Of a stretch of 30,688 nucleotides of DNA, positions 7,495 through 15,670 are shown piece after piece. This stretch comes from Embleya sp040605455. GTDB taxonomy: Bacteria > Actinomycetota > Actinomycetes > Streptomycetales > Streptomycetaceae. The number at the start of each line of letters is the position of its first letter. The first letter of the stretch is position 1. The stretch is from positions 1 to 30,688 of the forward strand of contig NZ_JBEXCV010000108.1 of assembly GCF_040605455.1 (NCBI RefSeq), written 5' to 3'. Under the pieces are notes generated by a model, which was not told the origin of the DNA, made no database searches, and saw nothing but the letters and a program-made list of their open reading frames with translations. The position numbers were made by a program, and so were the translations under genes.

Positions 7495-8994
7495 ATGACC
7501 AACCACGCCCTGTCCACGCGAACAGCGTCGGCGGCCCTTCCCGTCGGCGACTTCCCGCCCGGATTCGTCTGGGGCGCGGCCACTGCCGCCTACCAGATCG
7601 AGGGGGCCGTGGCCGAGGACGGTCGCGCGCCGTCGATCTGGGACACCTTCAGTCGTACGCCCGGACGGGTGTACGCCGGGCATACCGGTGACGTGGCCAC
7701 CGACCACTACCACCGCTATCGGGAAGATGTCGGACTGATGTCCGAACTCGGCCTGGGCGCATACCGGTTCTCCGTCGCGTGGGCGCGGGTTCAGCCCGGC
7801 GGCAGCGGTCCGGGCAACGCGGCCGGACTCGACTTCTACGACCGACTCGTGGACGAACTGCTCGCGCACGGCCTGACTCCTTATCTGACGCTCTATCACT
7901 GGGACCTGCCGCAGGCGCTCCAGGACGCGGGCGGCTGGGGCGCGCGGGATACCGCGTCCCGGTTCGCCGAGTACGCGCGGATCGTCGCGGCGGGGCTGGG
8001 CGACCGGGTGTGCGACTGGACCACCCTCAACGAGCCGTGGTGTTCCGCGTTTTTGGGACATGGCTCGGGAGTACACGCGCCGGGACTGACCGATCCGGAG
8101 CTGTCGCTGCGTGCGCATCACCATCTGCTGCTCGCACACGGGCTCGGGATGGGGGCGTTGCGGGCCGAACTGCCGGCCGGCCACCGGATCGGGATCACGC
8201 TCAACACGGCTGCCGTGCGCCCCACTTCGGACCGGCCGGCGGACCTGGACGCCGTGCGCCGGGTGGACGGCCTGGCCAACCGGATCTTCCTCGACCCGCT
8301 GCTGCGCGGCACGTACCCGGCCGACGTGCTCGAAGACACCGCCTCGGTGACCGACTGGGCCTTCGTCCGTGACGGCGACCTTGCCGAGATCGCCCGACCG
8401 ATCGACATGCTCGGGGTGAACTACTACACCCCCCTGCTGGTCGGCGGCGATGACGGCGTCGCGGACACCGAGGGCGCCGGGCATCGCGACGACGGCCACG
8501 GCGCGAGCGCGTACTCGCCCTGGCCGGCCTGTGCGGACCTGCGATTCACCCAGACGCCCGGCGCGCGTACGGCGATGGGCTGGGGGATCGACCCGAGCGG
8601 ACTGTACGACGTGCTGGCGCGGATCCGGGTGGAGGCCCCGGATGTGCCGCTGATGATCACCGAGAACGGTGCGGCGTACGAGGACCATGTGGACGCGACC
8701 GGCGCGATCGAGGACGTCGAACGGGCGCACTACCTCGCGGCGCATATCGCGGAGGTGCGGCGGGCGATCGGGGACGGCGTGGACGTTCGGGGCTACTTCG
8801 TGTGGTCCCTGTTGGACAATTTCGAGTGGGCCTACGGCTACGCGAAGCGCTTCGGCATCGTGCACGTGGACTTCGCGACCGGTGGACGTACGCCCAAGTA
8901 CAGCGCACGGTGGTATGCGTCGGTGATCGCCGGCGATCGGGAGCTCCGGGCCGAGTCGGCGCGGGACGGGATGGGGAGCATTGACCAGCACTGA
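7495..8994 (+). CDS. GH1 family beta-glucosidase (BglC-like)
   Basis: A 499-residue glycoside hydrolase family 1 enzyme, of normal length, with no signal peptide and therefore cytoplasmic. It should split beta-glucosides brought in by the transporter encoded upstream. The N-terminal signature is FVWGAATAAYQIEGA. The acid/base glutamate is Glu180 in TLNEPW and the nucleophile is Glu390 in ITENG. GVNYYTP and the C-terminal WSLLDNFEWAYGY substrate-binding loop are intact. The ATG at 7495 has GGAGAAAGG (7475-7483) upstream. The 3' end overlaps the regulator gene by 14 bases. The context matches the bglC of Streptomyces ceb operons; whether it is the orthologue or a paralogous operon cannot be decided without the rest of the genome. 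Confidence 0.96.
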   Translation: MTNHALSTRTASAALPVGDFPPGFVWGAATAAYQIEGAVAEDGRAPSIWDTFSRTPGRVYAGHTGDVATDHYHRYREDVGLMSELGLGAYRFSVAWARVQPGGSGPGNAAGLDFYDRLVDELLAHGLTPYLTLYHWDLPQALQDAGGWGARDTASRFAEYARIVAAGLGDRVCDWTTLNEPWCSAFLGHGSGVHAPGLTDPELSLRAHHHLLLAHGLGMGALRAELPAGHRIGITLNTAAVRPTSDRPADLDAVRRVDGLANRIFLDPLLRGTYPADVLEDTASVTDWAFVRDGDLAEIARPIDMLGVNYYTPLLVGGDDGVADTEGAGHRDDGHGASAYSPWPACADLRFTQTPGARTAMGWGIDPSGLYDVLARIRVEAPDVPLMITENGAAYEDHVDATGAIEDVERAHYLAAHIAEVRRAIGDGVDVRGYFVWSLLDNFEWAYGYAKRFGIVHVDFATGGRTPKYSARWYASVIAGDRELRAESARDGMGSIDQH

Positions 8995-10003
8995 CGGCCG
9001 GGGAGAGGCCGCTCCGACGGCCGAACCGCCGACCCTGGAGACGGTGGCAGCGGTGGCCGGGGTGTCCCGGGCCACCGTCTCCCGGGTGATCAACAGCTCA
9101 CCGAAGGTCAGCCCTCGGGTACGCGAGGTGGTCGAGGCGGCGATCGTACGGACCGGCTACGTGCCCAATCGGGCGGCACGCACGCTGGTCACCCGGCGTA
9201 CCGATTCGGTCGCCCTGGTCGTGCAGGAACCGGAGACCCGGCTGTTCGGCGACCCGTATCTGTCCGCGATCGTGCGCTCGGTGGGCACCGAACTGGCCGA
9301 CACCGACCATCAGTTGGTGTTGATGATGGTGCGTACCCCGGCGCAGCAGGACCGGTTGGAGCGGTACCTGCGCGGTGGCCACGTGGACGGGGCGCTGTTG
9401 GTGTCGCTGCATGGCGACGACTCGCTGGCGGGTCGGCTGCACGACGCGGGCATCCCGGTGGTGGTCGGCGGTCGGCCGCTCGGCCCGGACGCCGACTTCG
9501 TCTACGTCGACGCGGACAACGTGGGCGGTGCGCGCGCCGCCGTCGAGCATCTGAGCGGTCGCGGGCGGCAGCGGATCGCCACCATCGCCGGACCACAGGA
9601 CATGTGCGCGGGCGTGGACCGGCTGCGCGGCTACCTGGACGCGGTACCGGGGCCATCGCTCGTGGCGCACGGCGATTTCAGTCGGGCCGGCGGGGCTGCG
9701 GCAATGCGGCGGCTGCTGGCGGAGGAGCCGGGTCTGGACGCGGTCTTCGCGGCGTCCGATCTGATGGCGGTCGGTGCGGTGGCGGTACTGGTGGAGGAGG
9801 GCAGGCGGGTTCCCGAGGATGTGGCGGTGGTCGGGTTCGACGACGCGGACGTCGCGGGGTGGACTGCGCTCACCACGGTGCGGCAACAGGTGGCGACGCA
9901 GGGGCGGTTGATGACGCGTCTGTTGCTTGAGCGGATCGCGGGTGGGGCTGTTGGCGCCTCCGTGGTGTTGCCGACGACGTTGATCGAGCGATCTTCTTCG
10001 TGA
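8981..10003 (+). CDS. LacI-family transcriptional regulator (CebR-like)
   Basis: A 340-residue repressor-type protein. The helix-turn-helix is near the N-terminus: TLETVAAVAGVSRATVSRVI at about residues 23-42, followed by the hinge region GYVPNRAARTL. The effector-binding periplasmic-binding-protein-like domain follows, with QEPETRLFGDPYLSAIVR, IATIAGP and AVFAASDLMAVGA, all in the style of CebR. The TTG at 8981 is the only start that keeps the whole DNA-binding domain; it overlaps the end of the beta-glucosidase gene and has GGGGAG right before it, so translation is probably coupled. Being the last gene of the operon, it likely controls its own synthesis through the palindrome at 3589-3602. 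The inducer is probably cellobiose or a similar beta-glucoside (inference). Confidence 0.9.
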   Translation: MTSTDGRGEAAPTAEPPTLETVAAVAGVSRATVSRVINSSPKVSPRVREVVEAAIVRTGYVPNRAARTLVTRRTDSVALVVQEPETRLFGDPYLSAIVRSVGTELADTDHQLVLMMVRTPAQQDRLERYLRGGHVDGALLVSLHGDDSLAGRLHDAGIPVVVGGRPLGPDADFVYVDADNVGGARAAVEHLSGRGRQRIATIAGPQDMCAGVDRLRGYLDAVPGPSLVAHGDFSRAGGAAAMRRLLAEEPGLDAVFAASDLMAVGAVAVLVEEGRRVPEDVAVVGFDDADVAGWTALTTVRQQVATQGRLMTRLLLERIAGGAVGASVVLPTTLIERSSS

Positions 10004-10011
10004 GGCGGGGG

Positions 10012-10116
10012 TGGCCTCAAACGCCGGCCGGGCTGACTTGGCCTCGAACGCCGGCCGGGCTGACTTGGCCTCGAACGCCAGCCGGGCTGACTTGGCCTCG
10101 AACGCCGGCCGGGCTG
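10012..10116 (+). repeat. Tandem 27-bp repeat array (four copies)
   Basis: Four head-to-tail copies of a 27-base unit start at 10012, 10039, 10066 and 10093. The core of each is GCCTCRAACGCCGGCCGGGC followed by TGACT; one copy has AGCC for GGCC and the last copy diverges after the core. The same core occurs as a second array at 27194-27306. Scattered single copies of a similar sequence are common between Streptomyces genes. Confidence 0.9.
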
Positions 10117-10511
10117 TACGGGTTTGGTCAGGCTTGGGTGTTGCCGGGCTTGGGGTGGCCCCGGCCGCCGGCCGGGCTGATCCGGTTTCGAGCGCCCGCC
10201 ACGCTGATTCGGCATCAAGGGGCCGGCCCGGGCTGAAGTGGGTGGCTGGGCGTCGGGGTTTGCCCTGGGTGAGTCGGTGCTGTCCGGTTCGGGTTGGCGG
10301 GTCGGCTTGCGGCGAGTGCGGGCTCGGCGGCGGGGGTTGTGGTCGGATTCGGGGATCGGCCACTCCTCCGTGGGTGCGCCGAATGTGTGATGTCGAAATC
10401 GGGAAGTCGACACAATGATGAGGTCACTTTTTCGCGGATCCGGCCTCTGAGATGGGTGTTTTTCGGGCCGTATCACGTCACGTGAGCGGCGGTGACAAGG
10501 ACCCGATGTTC

Positions 10512-10546
10512 CACCGGATGGGGGATCGCGCGATGATCTCCCGGTG
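10512..10546. other. Imperfect hairpin upstream of the DedA gene
   Basis: CACC (10512-10515) pairs with GGTG (10543-10546), and GGGGGATC (10519-10526 region) pairs with GATCTCCC with one wobble. It could be an operator or leader structure. Nothing in the sequence decides which. Confidence 0.3.
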
Positions 10547-10593
10547 ACCGATACCTGTCTACCGAGCCACTGCGCGTGCACGGGGGTACACCA

Positions 10594-11220
10594 GTGACCG
10601 GCGCCGGAACCGGCCTGTTGTTCTCTCCGTGGTTGTGGCTGGTGATGCCGCTGATCGTTTCCGTCGACGCCGTGCTGCCGATCGTGCCCGGCGACGAGCT
10701 TGTGATGGCCGCGGCGGCGGTGGCGGACGGTGACCTTCGGTACATCGTCCTGGTTCTGTTGACTGCCGGGATTGGCGCCTTCATCGGGGACCAATGCGCC
10801 TACGCGGTGGGCCGCGCACGGCTGCGTCGCGGGGGCGACGCCGTGCTGGGGCCGCGCCGGCAGAAGGCGATGGATCTGGCCCGGGGCGCACTGGCCAAGG
10901 GCGGGATGTCCGCGCTGATCGCGGCCCGCTTCCTGCCCGGCGGCCGAACCGCGGTGAACATGCTCGCCGGCCGACTGGGCTACCCGCGACCGCAGTTCCG
11001 TGCGGCGACGCTGGTCGGGGCGGCCATCTCCGTGTCATACGCGATGACGGTCGGCACGCTGGCCGGGCGCCTCGTCGAGGACAGCCCGTTGCTGGTGGCC
11101 CTCGGCGGGATGGCGCTGGGCGCCTCGGTCCCGCTGATCGTGGGAGTGCCGGCACGTGTCGTGCGGGAGGTCCGCCGCCGGCGCCATACCGGCGAGGCGA
11201 CGGCGACCGTCGAGGCCTGA
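10594..11220 (+). CDS. DedA-family (SNARE-associated/VTT domain) membrane protein
   Basis: A 208-residue integral membrane protein of the DedA family, which contains proposed flippases for undecaprenyl phosphate and phospholipids. The early segment VDAVLPIVPGDELVMAAAAV carries the conserved acidic PGE/D-like element. The re-entrant region ALIAARFLPGGRTAVNMLAG has the RF-x-PG-x-R-T signature with its essential arginines. Two hydrophobic segments follow before an Arg-rich tail. The GTG at 10594 was chosen because a GGGGG run (10582-10586) lies seven bases upstream; a GTG at 10576 would add six residues. It is a single gene facing the envelope operon on the other strand. Confidence 0.9.
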   Translation: MTGAGTGLLFSPWLWLVMPLIVSVDAVLPIVPGDELVMAAAAVADGDLRYIVLVLLTAGIGAFIGDQCAYAVGRARLRRGGDAVLGPRRQKAMDLARGALAKGGMSALIAARFLPGGRTAVNMLAGRLGYPRPQFRAATLVGAAISVSYAMTVGTLAGRLVEDSPLLVALGGMALGASVPLIVGVPARVVREVRRRRHTGEATATVEA

Positions 11221-11296
11221 CCCGGCAGCGGCACCTCGCTACCGGCGACAGATCTCCTACCGACCACAGCCGACCAAGACCTCGCCACCGACCACA

Positions 11297-11331
11297 GTGG
11301 GGCGCGGGATCACCATCGATCCCGCCCCCAC
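11297..11331. terminator. Bidirectional hairpin between DedA and DUF305 genes
   Basis: GTGGGGCGCGGGATC (11297-11311) pairs with GATCCCGCCCCCAC (11318-11331) with a single bulged base and a 6-base loop. It lies between two convergent genes and suits termination from both sides. Confidence 0.65.
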
Positions 11332-11351
11332 CCGGTTTCCGCCGGTCGCAA

Positions 11352-11423
11352 CGAGCCGCACGTCCCGCCGCGAGTCGCCAGGCCCGCACCGAGCCGCACG
11401 TCCCACGCCGAGCCGCACGTCCC
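11352..11423 (+). repeat. Three copies of CGAGCCGCACGTCCC
   Basis: The 15-base sequence occurs at 11352-11366, 11390-11404 and 11409-11423, and a diverged copy follows. It lies downstream of both convergent genes and has no obvious function. Confidence 0.7.
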
Positions 11424-11456
11424 ACACCGACCCGTGCGTCCCGAACGGCTGGACCC

Positions 11457-12149
11457 CTACGCGGCCCCGCGCTCCGTCAGCATCGACCGCATCAGGTCGA
11501 TCTCCGCGCTCTGGCCAACCACCATCGTGTTCGCCAAGTCCCGGACCTGCTGGACCTGGGCGCGCGCGACGCCCTCGCGGGCCATCGCCACACCGGCCTC
11601 GTGGTGCGTGATCATCAACTGGAGGAACATCACCTCGGCGTCCTTGCCGTGCAACGTCGCCAGCTTGTCCAACTGCGCCTGCGTGGCCATGCCCGGCATC
11701 AGCTGGGTGTCCGCCCCGGCAGCCGGCGTGCCGTGCCCGGAGTGGCCCGGCATCGAGCCGGGCGTCATCCACTGCATGACCGGCCGGGTCGAGCCGAGCG
11801 TCAGGCCCCACAACTGGAGCCAGGACGCCATCCGGCCGATCTGCTCCTGCTGCGTCAGCGCGATGTCGTACGCGAGCTTGCGGGTCGCGTCGTCCTGGGT
11901 CAGATCGCGGACCATCATCGCCATCTGCACGGCCTGTGCGTGGTGCGTGCGCATGTCGCGCGCGAACCCGGCGTCGACGGAATCGTCGGCCGGCGGGTTC
12001 GGCACCGCGGCCGGCGCCGGGCCGAGCGTACGGGTGGGCGTGGCCGCCGCAGCCGGTTTGGTCGAGTCGTCGGACGAACAGGCCGCCAGCGCCGGTACCG
12101 CGAGCAGCCCGGTGGCCACGATCAGCGCGACGCGTGCGCGGGGCCTCAC
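11457..12149 (-). CDS. DUF305-family lipoprotein, probably metal-related
   Basis: A 230-residue lipoprotein. The GTG at 12149 overlaps the stop codon of the DUF3105 gene (GTGA), so the two are translationally coupled. A signal peptide ends in the lipobox ALAAC with Cys24. The DUF305 domain (ferritin-like four-helix type) has both hallmark segments: ARDMRTHHAQAVQMA and, near the C-terminus, LMITHHEAGVAMAREG. Between them is a Met/His-rich linker, including MTPGSMPGHSGHG, that could bind copper. DUF305 proteins are often found with copper-handling genes, but the function is not proven and this metal role is an inference. It is the last gene of the three-gene envelope operon. Confidence 0.92.
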   Translation of the reverse strand: MRPRARVALIVATGLLAVPALAACSSDDSTKPAAAATPTRTLGPAPAAVPNPPADDSVDAGFARDMRTHHAQAVQMAMMVRDLTQDDATRKLAYDIALTQQEQIGRMASWLQLWGLTLGSTRPVMQWMTPGSMPGHSGHGTPAAGADTQLMPGMATQAQLDKLATLHGKDAEVMFLQLMITHHEAGVAMAREGVARAQVQQVRDLANTMVVGQSAEIDLMRSMLTERGAA

Positions 12150-12868
12150 GAGGTCGGCTTTCCGACCCCGCCCGTGCACGGCGAGCCGGGCTCCGGGGTC
12201 TGCTTGCCTTCCTTGTACGCCTTGATGAACTGGTCCAGGCGCGGGTCAGCGGCGTTGTCCAACTTGAGCTGCAGACCCCACGCCGAGGCGACGACCGGCT
12301 TGTCCAGGCCGTCGTACGGGCTCAGCATCATGTACGTCTTGCCCTTGACCTTGGACTTCAGGATCTCCAGCTGGTCCGCGGGCAGATTGGACTGGTACGT
12401 GATCCACACCGTGCCGTGCTCCAACGAGTGCACACCGTTGCGGTTCGGGATCGGCGAGTCGTAGATCCCGCAGTTCTGCCAGACCGGGTCGTGCTCGCCG
12501 CCCACCGGCGGGGACTGCTTGTACGTGACGTCCTTGGGCTTGGCAATGTGCCCCTGCGACGCCGTGTACGCGCTCACCCCGGCTATGTCGCTCTTGGTGC
12601 TGGGGTCGGGCTTGACGTCGGCGATGACGTTGGTCGCGCTCGACTTCTTGTCGCCGTCGTCGTTGGACGACATGACCACGGCGGTCAGTCCCGCCACCAA
12701 GGCGATGACCGCGACGCCCGAGGCGGCGAAGATGATCGCCGAGCGGCGCTTGGCGGCCTTGCGATCCTGCTCGCGCTGAGCGGCCACCCGCTCACGGGTT
12801 GCCGCCATCTTGGCCGTTCGCTCCGCCTTGCTCTGCTTCTTCGAGGTGTTGGGGGACTGTTGCCCCAT
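12146..12868 (-). CDS. DUF3105-family membrane-anchored protein
   Basis: A 240-residue protein with a highly charged cytoplasmic N-terminus (about 40 residues, Lys/Arg/Gln-rich), a single transmembrane helix at about residues 43-66 (SAIIFAASGVAVIALVAGL) and an outside domain. The DUF3105 core is clear: SPPVGGEHDPVWQNCGIYDS and then HSLEHGTVWITY, with conserved His and Cys residues. A later stretch, YMMLSPYDGLDKPVVASAWG, is also typical. The ATG at 12868 is preceded by AAGGCGGAG. The gene overlaps the DUF305 lipoprotein gene by four bases. DUF3105 and DUF305 neighbours are common in actinobacteria. The biochemical function is unknown. Confidence 0.92.
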   Translation of the reverse strand: MGQQSPNTSKKQSKAERTAKMAATRERVAAQREQDRKAAKRRSAIIFAASGVAVIALVAGLTAVVMSSNDDGDKKSSATNVIADVKPDPSTKSDIAGVSAYTASQGHIAKPKDVTYKQSPPVGGEHDPVWQNCGIYDSPIPNRNGVHSLEHGTVWITYQSNLPADQLEILKSKVKGKTYMMLSPYDGLDKPVVASAWGLQLKLDNAADPRLDQFIKAYKEGKQTPEPGSPCTGGVGKPTS

Positions 12869-12930
12869 GGCTCCGCCTTATTCCGATTCCGGGTTTCGTC
12901 TGTGGGCCGTGCGAGGGTGCGCCGCGCGGA

Positions 12931-13341
12931 TCACGTACGACTGACGCAGAGCACCGTCAGGTCGGGGGCGTCCTTGGCGGGCGTGGGCGCGAGCGCGATA
13001 CCGATGGCGTCCGGTTCGGCCAACCACGGCGGGAGCATCGAGCTGGGCGCGGGCGCGACCACCGGCGGCAGCGGCGGAACGGTGGCGGGCACACACGCGT
13101 GTGAGCGATCGCCGCACCGCCCCGACCCGTCGCCCTTGTCGTCCGGCCCGCCGTTGTCCCGGTCCTGGTGCGCGGTGTGATGGAAGGGGCACACCGTCGG
13201 GATCGTCGCGGTCGAGGGCACCGACTCGGCGTGGATCGGGAACGCGCTGCCGAGCAGCGCGGCGCACGCCAGTACAGCCCCGGCCAGCAGCCGGATCACC
13301 GGCCGCAGCGGGACTGCCAGCGAGGCCATCCGTTGCGTCAC
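12931..13341 (-). CDS. Small secreted protein, function unknown
   Basis: A 136-residue protein that I do not recognise. A hydrophobic signal peptide (VIRLLAGAVLACAALLGSAF) is followed by IHA|ES, a good signal peptidase I site. The mature part is proline/alanine-rich with a His/Cys/Asp cluster: TVCPFHHTAHQDRDNG, then GRCGDRSHACVP, so it holds three cysteines and four histidines in about 40 residues. That could be a metal site or a disulfide. The GTG at 13341 is the preferred start; an ATG at 13329 would remove four residues. It is the first gene of the minus-strand operon with the DUF3105 and DUF305 genes (62-base gap) and is divergent from thrS. Confidence 0.7.
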   Translation of the reverse strand: MTQRMASLAVPLRPVIRLLAGAVLACAALLGSAFPIHAESVPSTATIPTVCPFHHTAHQDRDNGGPDDKGDGSGRCGDRSHACVPATVPPLPPVVAPAPSSMLPPWLAEPDAIGIALAPTPAKDAPDLTVLCVSRT

Positions 13342-13617
13342 GGGCCCTATTCTCACCTGAACGAGTGACCCTGTGGGAAGTCGGGGCTCGATCTTTCGTC
13401 GTCGTGACGGGGACGTGACTGTGGACGTGATTGTGCAGGTGTCTTCACCGGCATCTCCACCGGCGTCTTTGCCGCGGTGCGTCGGGTCCGGGCCGGTGCC
13501 CGCCCCGGGGTCGGGAACCGAGGCAAGGTTCCCGCTCCCGGCTCGATAGCATCGGCGTGCGAGCGAGCCGACGCCTCGCCGCGCAGAACCCGCCAACCAC
13601 ATTTCAGGAGACGAACG

Positions 13618-15597
13618 GTGTCCGAAGCCCGAGTGACCATCAGCCGCGACCCGGACCGGGACGAGCGGGTGGTGACCACGGGCACTACGGCTGCCGAGCT
13701 CTTCGAGGGCGACCGCTCGGTGGTCGCCGCGCGCGTGGCCGGCCGGCTCGTGGACCTGGCGTACGTCGTGGTCGACGGCGACGAGATCGAGCCGGTCGAG
13801 ATCGGCTCCCCGGACGGCCTGAACATCCTGCGCCACTCCGCCGCGCACGTGATGGCGCAGGCGGTGCAGGAGCTGTTCCCCGACGCCAAGCTCGGCATCG
13901 GCCCGCCGATCAAGGACGGCTTCTACTACGACTTCGATGTCGAGACGCCGTTCCACCCCGACGATCTCAAGCGCATCGAGAAGAAGATGCAGGAGATCAT
14001 CAAGCAGGGTCAGCGCTTCGCCCGCCGGGTCACCACCGACGAAGACGCGCGCGCCGAGCTGGTCGACGAGCCGTACAAGCTGGAGCTGATCGGGCTCAAG
14101 GGCTCCGCCGCGGAGGCCGCCGAGGGCGCCTCCGCAGAGGTCGGCGCGGGCGAGCTGACCATCTACGACAACCTGAACGCGAAGACCGGCGAGCTGTGCT
14201 GGAAGGACCTCTGCCGAGGCCCGCACCTGCCCACCACCCGCAACATTCCCGCGTTCAAGCTGATGCGCTCGGCCGCCGCCTACTGGCGCGGCAGCGAGAA
14301 GAACAAGCAGCTCCAGCGGATCTACGGCACCGCGTGGCCGAGCAAGGACGAGCTCAAGGCGTACACGGCCTTCCTGGAGGAGGCCGAGAAGCGCGACCAC
14401 CGCAAGCTCGGCGCCGAACTGGACCTGTTCTCCATCCCGGAGGAGATCGGCTCGGGTCTGGCCGTCTTCCACCCCAAGGGCGGCATCATCCGCCGCACGA
14501 TGGAGGACTACTCGCGGCGTCGGCACGAGGAGGCCGGCTACGAGTTCGTGTACACGCCGCACGCCACCAAGGGCAAGCTCTTCGAGCTGTCCGGCCACCT
14601 CGACTGGTACGCCGACGGCATGTACCCGCCGATGGAGCTGGACGAGGGCCAGAGCTACTACCTCAAGCCGATGAACTGCCCCATGCACAACCTGATCTAC
14701 CGGGCCCGGGGCCGGTCGTACCGGGAGTTCCCGCTGCGCCTGTTCGAGTTCGGCACGGTCTACCGCTACGAGAAGTCCGGCGTGGTGCACGGACTGACCC
14801 GCGCCCGCGGCTTCACCCAGGACGACGCGCACATCTACTGCACGCGCGACCAGATGGCGGACGAGCTCGACTCGCTGCTGACCTTCGTACTGAACCTGCT
14901 GCGCGACTACGGGCTCGACGACTTCTACCTGGAGCTGTCCACCAGGAACCCGGAGAAGTCGATCGGCACCGAGGAGAACTGGACCGAGGCCACCGAGACG
15001 CTGCGCCAAGCCGCGCAGAAGCAGGGTCTGGAGCTCGTGGACGACCCGGGCGGCGCCGCGTTCTACGGCCCGAAGATCTCGGTCCAGGCCAAGGACGCGA
15101 TCGGCCGCACCTGGCAGATGTCGACCATCCAGGTCGACTTCAACCTGCCGGAGCGCTTCGACCTGGAATACACCGCCTCGGACGGCACCCGGCAGCAGCC
15201 GGTGATGATCCACCGCGCGCTGTTCGGCTCGATCGAGCGCTTCTTCGCGGTCCTGCTCGAGCACTACGCGGGCAAGATGCCGCCGTGGCTCGCGCCGGTC
15301 CAGGTGGTCGGCATCCCGATCACCGAGGAGCACGTCCCCTACCTCGAAGAGGTCGCGGCCAAGCTCAAGGCGCACGGCATCCGGGTCGAGATCGACGACT
15401 CGGCGGACCGCATGCAGAAGAAGATCCGCAACGCCAACAAGTTCAAGATCCCGTACATGCTCCTGGCGGGCGACGAGGACGTGCAGGCCGGCGCGGTGAG
15501 CTTCCGCTACCGCAGCGGCGAGCAGAACAACGGCGTGCCGGTCGACGACGCGGTGGCCGAGATCGTCAAGGCCGTACAGGACCGCATCCAGATCTGA
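13618..15597 (+). CDS. thrS: Threonyl-tRNA synthetase
   Basis: A 659-residue class II aminoacyl-tRNA synthetase that charges tRNA-Thr. A TGS-like N-terminal domain is followed by the editing domain with HSAAH (His73, His77) and LCRGPHLPTT. The catalytic core contains the zinc ligands Cys354 (MNCPMHN), His405 (DDAHIYC) and His532 (HRALFGS), the motif 2 region with FRYEKSG-like TVYRYEKSGVVHGLTRARGF, and motif 3 at HRALFGSIERF. The C-terminal anticodon-binding domain (VQVVGIPITEEHVPYLEEVA onward) is complete. The GTG at 13618 has AGGAG (13606-13610) seven bases upstream. I saw no T-box leader in the 275 bases before it. It is followed by a perfect hairpin terminator and the DISARM remnant. Confidence 0.98.
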   Translation: MSEARVTISRDPDRDERVVTTGTTAAELFEGDRSVVAARVAGRLVDLAYVVVDGDEIEPVEIGSPDGLNILRHSAAHVMAQAVQELFPDAKLGIGPPIKDGFYYDFDVETPFHPDDLKRIEKKMQEIIKQGQRFARRVTTDEDARAELVDEPYKLELIGLKGSAAEAAEGASAEVGAGELTIYDNLNAKTGELCWKDLCRGPHLPTTRNIPAFKLMRSAAAYWRGSEKNKQLQRIYGTAWPSKDELKAYTAFLEEAEKRDHRKLGAELDLFSIPEEIGSGLAVFHPKGGIIRRTMEDYSRRRHEEAGYEFVYTPHATKGKLFELSGHLDWYADGMYPPMELDEGQSYYLKPMNCPMHNLIYRARGRSYREFPLRLFEFGTVYRYEKSGVVHGLTRARGFTQDDAHIYCTRDQMADELDSLLTFVLNLLRDYGLDDFYLELSTRNPEKSIGTEENWTEATETLRQAAQKQGLELVDDPGGAAFYGPKISVQAKDAIGRTWQMSTIQVDFNLPERFDLEYTASDGTRQQPVMIHRALFGSIERFFAVLLEHYAGKMPPWLAPVQVVGIPITEEHVPYLEEVAAKLKAHGIRVEIDDSADRMQKKIRNANKFKIPYMLLAGDEDVQAGAVSFRYRSGEQNNGVPVDDAVAEIVKAVQDRIQI

Positions 15598-15608
15598 CGG
15601 ACAATTCC

Positions 15609-15651
15609 TGAAGTGGGGGCGTACCGACAGGATCGGTACGCCCCCACTTCA
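15609..15651 (+). terminator. Perfect terminator hairpin after thrS
   Basis: A 19-bp stem: TGAAGTGGGGGCGTACCGA (15609-15627) and TCGGTACGCCCCCACTTCA (15633-15651) are exact inverse complements around the loop CAGGA. It begins 11 bases after the thrS stop codon and ends only 19 bases before the drmD start. Confidence 0.9.
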
Positions 15652-15670
15652 CGCGAGGAGCCGGGTTGTC

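Larger units (their letters stand above)
10004..10593. other. Intergenic region with repeats and possible control elements
   Basis: About 590 bases. The first half contains the tandem array at 10012-10116 and two more degenerate copies up to about 10235. From 10380 on, base composition is less GC-rich, with a TCACGTGA palindrome at 10478-10485 and a hairpin at 10512-10546, so the promoter of the DedA gene is probably here. Open frames across the repeats have periodic translations and are not genes. Confidence 0.55.

Noticed and set aside
7375..9093. Long minus-strand open frame opposite the beta-glucosidase gene
   Set aside because: It mirrors a gene with clear catalytic motifs on the plus strand and contains no recognisable protein features.
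10012..10116. CRISPR-like array
   Set aside because: The units are contiguous without unique spacers and no cas genes are present; these are simple tandem repeats, as is the 27194-27306 array.
10000..10418. Open frames over the 27-bp repeat array
   Set aside because: The unit length is a multiple of three, so the repeat itself creates long open frames with a nine-residue periodic translation. There is no ribosome binding site and no known domain.
13342..13617. T-box or other riboswitch in the thrS leader
   Set aside because: No specifier stem or T-box consensus could be recognised in the 275 bases before thrS.
13342..15375. Upstream extension of the small secreted protein frame antisense to thrS
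   Set aside because: Only the part after 13341 has a start codon followed by a signal peptide. The rest is antisense to the conserved thrS.
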